A stretch of DNA of 5,518 nt, from positions 1 through 5,518 of the forward strand of contig CAMODS010000100.1 of NCBI GenBank assembly GCA_946611525.1, read 5' to 3'. Under the pieces are notes generated by a model. That model searched no databases and was not told the DNA's origin. It saw nothing but the letters and a program-made list of their open reading frames with translations. Every line of letters starts with the position of its first letter. The first letter of the stretch is position 1. A program made the translations under genes and the position numbers. This stretch comes from an uncultured Lachnospiraceae bacterium. GTDB lineage: Bacteria > Bacillota > Clostridia > Lachnospirales > Lachnospiraceae. Below, one piece after another: positions 1 through 5,518 of the stretch.

Positions 1-1
1 A

Positions 2-436
2 GCCAGGGCGCTTATCATGAACCCGAAGCTCATCATTGCTGACGAGTGCATATCGGCACTAGACGTATCGATCCAGGCGCAGGTGGTCAACCTGATGAAG
101 GACATCCAGGAGGAGACGGGTACGGCCTACCTTTTCATTGCCCACGATCTGTCCATGGTAAAGTACATTTCTGACAGGATAGGCGTGCTGCACCTGGGAC
201 ATCTTTTGGAGACCGGTACCAAGGATGAGATCTTTGACAATCCCATCCACCCCTACACAAAGAGTCTGCTTTCGGCCATTCCCGCACCGAATCCCGTGGT
301 GGAAAAGCAGCGTGAGGCTCTTACCTATGACTACAAGAGCAGCGGTATTAACTACAACGAGGGAACCTACCACAAGATAGATGGATCTCATTATGTAAAG
401 TGCACGGATTCGGAATTAGAAAAGTGGACTAATTAG
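2..436 (+). CDS. oppF: Oligopeptide/dipeptide ABC transporter ATP-binding protein, C-terminal part (5' truncated by window edge)
   Basis: This is the C-terminal part of the cytoplasmic ATPase that powers an oligopeptide importer (OppF/AppF type, working with OppD, two permeases and a binding lipoprotein). The reading frame is open from base 2 (ARALIMNPK...), so the ATG at 17 is an internal methionine and the real start is outside. Numbering from that ATG, the visible parts are Walker B LIIADE (residues 5-10), the D-loop SALD (13-16) and the switch histidine in IAHDLS (H43, at 143-145). After them comes the family's C-terminal extension with the typical NPIHPYTKSLLSAIP segment (oligo_HPY type). 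Walker A and the LSGGQ signature would lie upstream. The gene ends at TAG 434-436 and an intrinsic terminator follows 45 bases later, so it is probably the last gene of its transporter operon. OppF rather than OppD is inferred from the tail and the terminal position; substrate is unknown. Confidence 0.9.
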   Translation, partial: ARALIMNPKLIIADECISALDVSIQAQVVNLMKDIQEETGTAYLFIAHDLSMVKYISDRIGVLHLGHLLETGTKDEIFDNPIHPYTKSLLSAIPAPNPVVEKQREALTYDYKSSGINYNEGTYHKIDGSHYVKCTDSELEKWTN

Positions 437-449
437 ATAAGATTTTCCC

Positions 450-478
450 TTGAATTTTTAGTTGAAGCATACTACAAT
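450..478 (+). promoter_or_regulatory. Predicted sigma-A promoter for the ATPase-transketolase-pgcA genes
   Basis: A TTGAAT -35 element (450-455) and a TACAAT -10 element (473-478) are separated by exactly 17 bases; each differs from consensus at one or two positions. It begins 14 bases after the stop of the upstream transporter gene and points at the gene starting at 542. Transcription would begin near 484-486, which lies inside the left arm of the terminator hairpin. The leader would then be about 57 nt long. The prediction rests on element match and spacing only. Confidence 0.55.
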
Positions 479-480
479 GA

Positions 481-514
481 ATAGGCTTGCCGGATTTCCG
501 GCAGGCCTGTTTTT
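481..514 (+). terminator. Rho-independent terminator of the oppF-type gene
   Basis: The left arm AGGCTTGCCGG (483-493) pairs with the right arm CCGGCAGGCCT (498-508) over 11 base pairs with a single G-U wobble and an ATTT loop. The stem can be extended by two more weak pairs, 482/509 and 481/510. A run of five T (510-514) follows. The stem is GC-rich and compact, as expected for an efficient intrinsic terminator. It should end transcription coming from the transporter operon on the left. Confidence 0.88.
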
Positions 515-541
515 ATAGTATCTTGGTGTGAAGGTTTAAAT

Positions 542-1939
542 ATGTTTATTGGAAGAGAGAGAGAGTTTAAGAGGCTGGAGGACTTTCTTTTAGACAGCGA
601 TAAAAGGGTGTTTTGTCTCTACGGCCGGCAGGGGATGGGAAAGTCGGCACTGCTAAAAGGGTTCTTACAGGAGCACAGGGGAATATATTTTCCCGCTTAC
701 AAGACCACTGAGGATCAGCAGCTTACACTTTTAAAGAAAGTTTTGAATATAAAAAATGCAGACAGTCTGGATGAGGTCCTAAAGGAGGTTTCGCGCATCG
801 CCGGGGATGACAGCTTTGCCTTTGTAATAGACCATTATGGAGACTTTGCAAAGACCGGTGATGAGTATGCCACTACCCTCCACAGATTTCTTAAGGAGAA
901 CTGGTCAGATAACAGGATAAAGCTTATTTTATGTGAGGATTCGTATCTTACTGCCAACAAGCTCATGTTGTCGGCAGGAGCTATCTGGCAGGATTTCGAA
1001 CCGGAGACCATGGAGATAAAGTGCATGGACTTTTACGAGTCTGCCAGATTTTTCGATGACGCCACTCCGGAGGAAAAGATTTTTTACTTTGGCCTGACCG
1101 GAGGCATGCCCTGTTACTTAAAGCAGCTTAAGGACAGCATAGAGTCATCTGTGGAAAATGTGTTTTTACGACACACTTCGGAGATGGGCATTTTGCCTGA
1201 AAAGCAGATTGCCACAGAGCTTCGGGAGATGTCCTACTACAACAGGATGCTCATTACCCTAGCCTCGGGCAAGACACGGGTCAATCAGATATCCGAGGAC
1301 GTAAAAAAACCCAAGGACGTGGTGGTACCCTACCTTAAAAAGCTTATGAGCATAGGCATCGTGCAAAAGGAAAACCCCATCACCGAAAAGGATAACCGGA
1401 AAAAGACCAGGTATTCCATAGTAAATGAAAGTGATATCTTCTGGTACAAGTTTATCGCTCCCAATATGGACATGTATCTCTGCGGCGAGAGACAGCGTCT
1501 TTTAAAAGAAAAGATCATGCCCAATGTAGCCGATTACATGAGGCAGGTTTTCATACACGTTTGCAAGGACTACATGATTCGCCGGGCGGCAGATCCGGAC
1601 TTTCCCGCCAGACTTTATGAGGTAGGAAACTGGTGGGAAAATGATGACGAGAAGATGACTACCGCAGGCTTTGACCTGGTGGCCATCGGAGAAAACAAAG
1701 ATGCTCCGGCCATGCTTTTTGCCAGATGTTTTTATGATGATGAGCCCATAGATATGGCCACGCTAAAGTCACTTATTGACCTCACCAGGCACCTAAAGAC
1801 CAGTGACAATACATATTATGTTATTTTTTCCAAATCAGGCTTTAACGCCAGCGCGCAGACAGCGGCGTCGGCGATAAAGAATATAATACTTATCAGCATG
1901 AAGGAAGTTTGCGAATACAAAAGCAACAATAAAATGTAA
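542..1939 (+). CDS. Archaeal-type ATPase with winged helix and DUF234-like C-terminal domain; active sites look degenerate
   Basis: This 465-residue protein begins MFIGRERE, the usual opening of the ATPase_2/DUF234 family, which supports the ATG at 542. The RBS is weak (GAAGG, 530-534, seven bases away). Domains in order: an AAA/STAND-like ATPase (about 1-195) with Walker A GRQGMGKS (28-35), a Walker B-like strand FAFVIDH (92-98) and the family's GGMPCYL motif (187-193); a winged helix (about 232-278); and a DUF234-like region (about 280-460) with FWYKFIAPN, VGNWWEN and YYVIFSKSGF. No signal peptide or membrane segment is apparent, so it should be cytoplasmic. Several expected residues differ: Walker B has His98 after Asp97 where Glu is usual; the arginine-containing segment after sensor 1 is not recognisable; and the nuclease-like motif reads RCFY (395-398) where relatives have ECKW/Y. 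The cellular role of the family is not established and none is assigned here. Thirteen bases separate it from the transketolase gene. Family assignment is from memory of the consensus. Confidence 0.85.
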   Translation: MFIGREREFKRLEDFLLDSDKRVFCLYGRQGMGKSALLKGFLQEHRGIYFPAYKTTEDQQLTLLKKVLNIKNADSLDEVLKEVSRIAGDDSFAFVIDHYGDFAKTGDEYATTLHRFLKENWSDNRIKLILCEDSYLTANKLMLSAGAIWQDFEPETMEIKCMDFYESARFFDDATPEEKIFYFGLTGGMPCYLKQLKDSIESSVENVFLRHTSEMGILPEKQIATELREMSYYNRMLITLASGKTRVNQISEDVKKPKDVVVPYLKKLMSIGIVQKENPITEKDNRKKTRYSIVNESDIFWYKFIAPNMDMYLCGERQRLLKEKIMPNVADYMRQVFIHVCKDYMIRRAADPDFPARLYEVGNWWENDDEKMTTAGFDLVAIGENKDAPAMLFARCFYDDEPIDMATLKSLIDLTRHLKTSDNTYYVIFSKSGFNASAQTAASAIKNIILISMKEVCEYKSNNKM

Positions 1940-1952
1940 AAGGAGGAAGAAC

Positions 1953-2780
1953 ATGACGACACAGGAACTTAAAAAAATGGCAGTCAAAGTCCGTCAGGGT
2001 ATCATAGAGAGTACTCATGCCGCAAAGTGCGGTCATCCCGGCGGATCACTTTCGGCAGCAGAGGTCTTTACTTACCTCTATTTTGAGGAGATGAATATCG
2101 ATCCTCAAAATCCCAAGGATCCTAAGAGAGACAGGTTTGTGCTCTCAAAGGGACACACGGCTCCGGGGCTTTATTCTGCCCTGGCAAATCGCGGATATTT
2201 TCCTGTGGAGGAACTTCAGACTCTTCGCCACACGGGATCTCATCTTCAGGGACACCCCTGTGTGACACATACACCCGGTATTGACGCATCCTCAGGTTCA
2301 CTGGGACAGGGCATCTCTGTGGCAGCAGGCATGGCGCTTTCAGCAAAGCTCACCAACGATGATTACCGTGTATATACCCTTTTGGGCGACGGTGAGATCG
2401 AGGAGGGCCAGGTATGGGAGGCAGCTATGTTTGCCGGCAACAGAAAGCTTGACAATCTTGTAGTCATCGTTGACAATAACAACCTGCAGATTGACGGACC
2501 TATCACAGAGGTTAACTCGCCTTATCCTATCGTTGACAAGTTCAAGGCTTTCAACTTCCATGTGATCGAGGTAGCTGACGGTAACGATATGGATCAGATC
2601 GCCGCAGCTTTCAAGGAGGCCCGTGAGACCAAGGGAGCTCCTTCCGCCATTGTAATGAAGACAGTAAAGGGCAAGGGCGTATCGTTTATGGAGAATTCAG
2701 TAGGCTGGCACGGCAAGGCTCCCAATGACGAGGAGTACGAGCAGGCCATGAAGGAACTGAGCGAAGCAGAGAATCTATAA
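1953..2780 (+). CDS. tkt: Transketolase, N-terminal (thiamine diphosphate-binding) subunit
   Basis: This is the 275-residue N-terminal half of a split transketolase. The holoenzyme moves two-carbon ketol units between sugar phosphates in the non-oxidative pentose phosphate pathway, in the cytoplasm. Visible signatures are GHPGGSLSAAE (27-37), SKGHTAPGLYSAL (65-77), GSLGQGISVAAG (115-126) and the cofactor motif running from GDGE (145-148) to DNNN (174-177), which binds the diphosphate through a divalent metal. The histidines at 28, 68 and 101 sit where transketolases have active-site histidines. The pyrimidine-binding half is absent here and is supplied by the next gene, 14 bases downstream; together the pair gives 587 residues, somewhat shorter than one-chain enzymes of about 660. 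The start is fixed by AGGAGG at 1941-1946, six bases before the ATG. Split transketolase pairs are common in Clostridia and archaea. A relative acting on another sugar phosphate (for example an apulose-4-phosphate transketolase) is possible but less likely given the pgcA neighbour. Confidence 0.94.
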   Translation: MTTQELKKMAVKVRQGIIESTHAAKCGHPGGSLSAAEVFTYLYFEEMNIDPQNPKDPKRDRFVLSKGHTAPGLYSALANRGYFPVEELQTLRHTGSHLQGHPCVTHTPGIDASSGSLGQGISVAAGMALSAKLTNDDYRVYTLLGDGEIEEGQVWEAAMFAGNRKLDNLVVIVDNNNLQIDGPITEVNSPYPIVDKFKAFNFHVIEVADGNDMDQIAAAFKEARETKGAPSAIVMKTVKGKGVSFMENSVGWHGKAPNDEEYEQAMKELSEAENL

Positions 2781-2785
2781 GGAGG
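2780..2785 (+). promoter_or_regulatory. Ribosome binding site of the transketolase C-terminal subunit, overlapping the preceding stop codon
   Basis: AGGAGG begins on the last base of the TAA stop of the N-terminal subunit gene (2778-2780) and sits nine bases before the ATG at 2795. Ribosomes finishing the first subunit end on the Shine-Dalgarno of the second, an arrangement that favours coupled, near-equal synthesis of the two halves of one enzyme. The coupling is inferred; the overlap is seen directly. Confidence 0.85.
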
Positions 2786-2794
2786 GTCAGGAAT

Positions 2795-3733
2795 ATGTCA
2801 GATATGAAACCGGTTGCAACCAGAGACAGCTATGGTAACGCCTTAGTTGAGCTTGGTAAAAAATATGATGATCTTTTTGTTCTGGATGCAGACCTTGCAG
2901 CTGCTACCAAGACAGGAGTATTTAAAAAAGAATTCCCCGACAGACATATTGACTGTGGTATCCAGGAGAGCAATATGGTGGGTGTGGCAGCAGGTATGGC
3001 TGCTACGGGAAAGGTTCCGTTTTGCTCGACCTTTGCAATGTTTGCGGCAGGTCGTGCATATGAGCAGGTGAGAAATTCTGTATGTTATCCTCATTTCAAC
3101 GTAAAGATCGGTGCTACCCATGCAGGTATCTCCGTTGGTGAGGATGGTGCATCACATCAGTGCCTCGAGGACATTGCTCTCATGCGTGAGCTTCCCGGCA
3201 TGGTGGTCATAAACCCTGCAGACGATATCGAGGCCAAGGCAGCGGTAGAGGCTGCTTATCATCATGATGGCCCTGTATATATGCGCTTTGGCAGACTGGC
3301 AGTACCCATTATCAATGACAATCCCGATTACAAGTTTGAGATCGGAAAGGGTGTAGTACTGCGTGAGGGCAGCGATGTATCACTCATCGCTACCGGACTT
3401 GAGGTGGGTGAGACTCTTGCAGCAGCTGATGAGCTGGCTAAGGAAGGTATCAATGCCGAGGTTATAAATATCCACACCATAAAGCCCTTAGATGAGGAGC
3501 TTGTGATCGCTACCGCCAAAAAGACCGGCAAGGTAGTGACCATTGAGGAGCATTGGGTAAACGGTGGTCTTGGTTCTGCAGTAGCAGAGGTACTGTCCGA
3601 GAAGTGCCCCACTCTTATGAAGAGGATCGGAGTGTATGACACCTTTGGTGAGTCCGGCCCCGCAAAGGAGCTTCTCCACAAGTATGAGCTTGATGCAGAG
3701 GGCATCGTAAAGCAGGTTAAGGCATTTTTGTAA
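2795..3733 (+). CDS. tkt: Transketolase, C-terminal (pyrimidine-binding) subunit
   Basis: This 312-residue protein is the second half of the split transketolase. It carries the pyrimidine-binding domain (about 5-165) and the C-terminal transketolase domain (about 185-305). The glutamate that activates thiamine diphosphate lies in GIQESNMVG (Glu58). Further family segments are FAMFAAGRAYEQVR (80-93), THAGISVGEDGASHQ (108-122) and PADDIEA. The C-terminal domain shows the usual IATGLEVGE and IHTIKPLDEE patterns and ends ESGPAKELL...YELDAEGI, typical of this subunit. The ATG at 2795 is set by the AGGAGG at 2780-2785; a second in-frame Met at residue 4 has no better site. No hairpin terminator follows, and pgcA starts after 42 bases. 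The same architecture occurs in 1-deoxyxylulose-5-phosphate synthase and the pyruvate dehydrogenase beta subunit, but the adjacent N-terminal half and the motifs point to transketolase. Confidence 0.94.
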   Translation: MSDMKPVATRDSYGNALVELGKKYDDLFVLDADLAAATKTGVFKKEFPDRHIDCGIQESNMVGVAAGMAATGKVPFCSTFAMFAAGRAYEQVRNSVCYPHFNVKIGATHAGISVGEDGASHQCLEDIALMRELPGMVVINPADDIEAKAAVEAAYHHDGPVYMRFGRLAVPIINDNPDYKFEIGKGVVLREGSDVSLIATGLEVGETLAAADELAKEGINAEVINIHTIKPLDEELVIATAKKTGKVVTIEEHWVNGGLGSAVAEVLSEKCPTLMKRIGVYDTFGESGPAKELLHKYELDAEGIVKQVKAFL

Positions 3734-3775
3734 GAATCCCGCTCGGCAAATCAGAATCTAAGAGGAGCGAAGCGT

Positions 3776-5500
3776 ATGGGCTACAGACAGGAATACGAAA
3801 AATGGTGCAATGCACCCTATATCGACGACAAGACCAAGGAAGAACTTTTGGCGCTTACCGATGAAAAGGAGATCGAGGATCGCTTCTATCGTAATCTGGA
3901 ATTCGGTACCGGAGGGCTCAGAGGTGTTATCGGTGCGGGCACCAACCGCATGAACATATACACCGTGCGGCTGGCAACCCAGGGCTTGGCTGACTACATC
4001 CTGTCTCAGGGCGGAGCAGACCGTGGTGTGGCCATAGCCTACGATTCCCGTCGCATGTCTATAGATTTTTCCAGGGAGGCGGCGCTGGTCTTAAATGCAA
4101 ATGGTATCAAAACCTATCGCTTTGAGAGCCTGCGCCCCACACCTGAGCTTTCCTTTGCTGTAAGAGAGCTCCACTGTATAGCGGGTATCGTGGTGACTGC
4201 CAGCCACAACCCCAGGGAGTACAACGGTTACAAGGTGTACTGGGAAGATGGAGCACAGATCACACCGCCCCATGACAAGAACATTTTAGAGGCTGTAGCT
4301 AAGGTTACAGACATCGCCTCGGTAAAGATCATGGAAAGACAGGAAGCCAGGGCGGCGGGGCTTTACAAGGACATAGGCGAAAAGATTGACGATGCATATA
4401 TCCGTGAAGTTAAAAAACAGTCTATACATCCCGATATTATAAGAGAGGTTTGCGACGACATTACCATAGTGTATTCTCCCTTTAATGGCACGGGCAACAA
4501 GCCGGTGCGCCGGATACTAAAGGAGCTGGGCTTTACAAAGGTTCATGTGGTACGAGAGCAGGAAGCACCCGACGGAGAGTTTCCTACCCTGCCATATCCC
4601 AACCCTGAAGATCCAAAGGCGTGGGAGCTGGCGGTGCAGCTGGCTAAAAAGGTGGATGCAGATATCGTGCTTGCCACGGACCCCGATGCCGACAGGCTGG
4701 GAGTATATGCCAAGGATAAAAAGTCCGGTGAGTACATTCCTTTTACCGGCAATATGTCCGGCATGATCATTGCAGAGTACATCCTAAGAGAGCTTTACAA
4801 TATGAATGTCATGCCTACTCATCCCGCATTGGTGGAGACCATAGTAACCACCGACATGGCGAAGCTCATTGCCAAAAACTATGATGTGGATGTGGTGGAG
4901 GTGCTTACCGGTTTTAAGTACATCGGTGAGCAGATAAGACTCTTTGAGGAGAACCAGACATATCACTATATCTTTGGGCTGGAGGAGAGCTACGGATGTC
5001 TGGCAGGTACTTATGCCAGGGACAAGGATGCCTGCGTGGCGGTTATGCTTTTGTGCGAGGCGGCAGCCTACTACAAGCAGCAGCGTGACTGGACACTTTG
5101 GGACGCCATGCTCGACATGTACGAGAGGTACGGCTATTTCAGAGAGGGCCTTTACACGGCCACTCTTCCGGGCAAGGATGGCGAGGCAAAGCGCAATGCC
5201 ATGATGGAAAATGCCAGACATAATCCACCTGAGACCCTGGCAGGTAAAAAGGTCATTGCCGTGCGTGATTATTCCACCGGGCTGAGAAAAGAGCTTGCAA
5301 CAGGGGCAGAGACCCCTACGGGACTTCCCAAGTCCAATGTCCTTTACTATGAACTGGAAGATGATTTCTGGTGCTGCATCAGACCTTCCGGTACGGAGCC
5401 AAAGATAAAGTACTACTTTGGCGTAAAGGGAGACAGCTTACAAAGTGCAGATGAGCTTTTGTCAGCAATGCAAAAGGAAGTGATCCGGATAGGCGGGTGA
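3776..5500 (+). CDS. pgcA: Alpha-phosphoglucomutase/phosphomannomutase, PgcA type
   Basis: This 574-residue cytoplasmic enzyme of the alpha-D-phosphohexomutase superfamily should interconvert glucose-1-phosphate and glucose-6-phosphate, feeding UDP-glucose, cell-wall or glycogen synthesis, or returning glucose-1-P to glycolysis. All four active-site signatures are intact: the phosphoserine loop TASHNP (141-146, Ser143), the magnesium site DPDADR (302-307), the sugar-specificity loop GLEESYG (401-407) and the phosphate-binding loop RPSGTEPK (536-543). The N-terminal FGTGGLRG (43-50), GAGTNRMNIYTVR and TGFKYIG (378-384) match Bacillus PgcA closely, and the length is as expected (about 565-580). 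The segment VYWEDGAQITPPHDK recalls the PGM2-like subgroup, which also includes phosphopentomutase-active members, so pentose-1-phosphate could be a further substrate; that is inference. AGAGGAG (3761-3767), eight bases upstream, supports the start. The gene follows transketolase by 42 bases without a terminator, suggesting one operon. The stop TGA overlaps a possible next start. Confidence 0.95.
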   Translation: MGYRQEYEKWCNAPYIDDKTKEELLALTDEKEIEDRFYRNLEFGTGGLRGVIGAGTNRMNIYTVRLATQGLADYILSQGGADRGVAIAYDSRRMSIDFSREAALVLNANGIKTYRFESLRPTPELSFAVRELHCIAGIVVTASHNPREYNGYKVYWEDGAQITPPHDKNILEAVAKVTDIASVKIMERQEARAAGLYKDIGEKIDDAYIREVKKQSIHPDIIREVCDDITIVYSPFNGTGNKPVRRILKELGFTKVHVVREQEAPDGEFPTLPYPNPEDPKAWELAVQLAKKVDADIVLATDPDADRLGVYAKDKKSGEYIPFTGNMSGMIIAEYILRELYNMNVMPTHPALVETIVTTDMAKLIAKNYDVDVVEVLTGFKYIGEQIRLFEENQTYHYIFGLEESYGCLAGTYARDKDACVAVMLLCEAAAYYKQQRDWTLWDAMLDMYERYGYFREGLYTATLPGKDGEAKRNAMMENARHNPPETLAGKKVIAVRDYSTGLRKELATGAETPTGLPKSNVLYYELEDDFWCCIRPSGTEPKIKYYFGVKGDSLQSADELLSAMQKEVIRIGG

Positions 5501-5518
5501 TGTGGATGAAGGCATATC
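5500..5518 (+). CDS. Possible start of a downstream gene, cut by the window edge
   Basis: The pgcA stop TGA (5498-5500) shares its A with an ATG at 5500-5502, and a second in-frame ATG lies at 5506-5508. The visible peptide would be MWMKAY, or MKAY from the second ATG, too short to recognise. A weak AGG (5491-5493) precedes the first ATG. TGATG overlaps are common in translationally coupled operons, but with only six codons visible this is no more than a candidate. Confidence 0.3.

Noticed and set aside
41..64. Cysteine after the Walker B glutamate in the OppF-type ATPase (ADECISALD instead of ADEPVSALD)
   Set aside because: As far as I recall, DECISALDVS is a common variant in Firmicute OppF-type proteins, and the catalytic Asp and Glu are present, so it is not unusual.
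514..519. TATAGT as an alternative -10 box just after the terminator
   Set aside because: The -35 position at the usual spacing reads CGGATT, and the start would leave only about 16 bases before the ATG.
542..1939. A phage-defence or toxin role for the ATPase/DUF234 protein
   Set aside because: There is an ATPase plus nuclease-like architecture, but no partner defence gene, mobile element or toxin-antitoxin layout in the window, and the nuclease residues appear lost. The idea cannot be supported from this sequence.
2795..3733. 1-deoxyxylulose-5-phosphate synthase or pyruvate dehydrogenase E1 beta for the second thiamine enzyme gene
   Set aside because: The adjacent separate N-terminal transketolase half, the GIQESNMVG and THAGISVGEDGASHQ motifs and the 312-residue length fit the split transketolase C-terminal subunit better.
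4784..5221. A 145-codon open frame on the minus strand within pgcA, plus similar long antisense frames at 3328-3705 and 2843-3121
   Set aside because: They lie fully inside well-conserved + strand genes, have no recognisable protein motifs and follow from the codon pattern of the sense genes.

Overview
The window looks like a stretch of chromosome from a low-to-mid-GC Firmicute, most likely a clostridial (Lachnospiraceae-like) anaerobe. This is inferred from strong AGGAGG-type ribosome binding sites, GC of roughly 45-50% by eye, a transketolase split into two adjacent genes, and an oligopeptide ABC transporter ATPase and a PgcA-type phosphoglucomutase that both read as Firmicute versions. All genes are on the + strand. 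No RNA gene, CRISPR array, insertion sequence or integrase was seen.

Layout. Positions 2-436 hold the 3' end of an OppF-type peptide transporter ATPase gene whose beginning lies outside the window. Positions 437-541 form a compact junction: a good-looking sigma-A promoter (450-478) followed at once by a strong intrinsic terminator hairpin (481-514), so the predicted start of the next transcript falls inside the hairpin. Positions 542-1939 encode a 465-residue protein of the archaeal-type ATPase/DUF234 family. Its Walker A loop is intact, but several usual ATPase and nuclease catalytic residues appear to be replaced. Thirteen bases later come the N-terminal (1953-2780) and C-terminal (2795-3733) halves of transketolase, then a phosphoglucomutase/phosphomannomutase (3776-5500). 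A possible next gene starts at the TGATG overlap at the right edge.

How the genes fit together. The two transketolase halves should form one enzyme of the non-oxidative pentose phosphate pathway. PgcA interconverts glucose-1-P and glucose-6-P, so the last three genes link sugar-phosphate interconversion to hexose activation. No terminator is visible from 542 to the right edge, so the ATPase-like gene may be co-transcribed with this housekeeping set. That placement, the ATPase's apparently degraded active sites and the promoter nested against the terminator are the parts worth a second look. The metabolic genes themselves are ordinary, and I see no firm evidence of a wholly new system.
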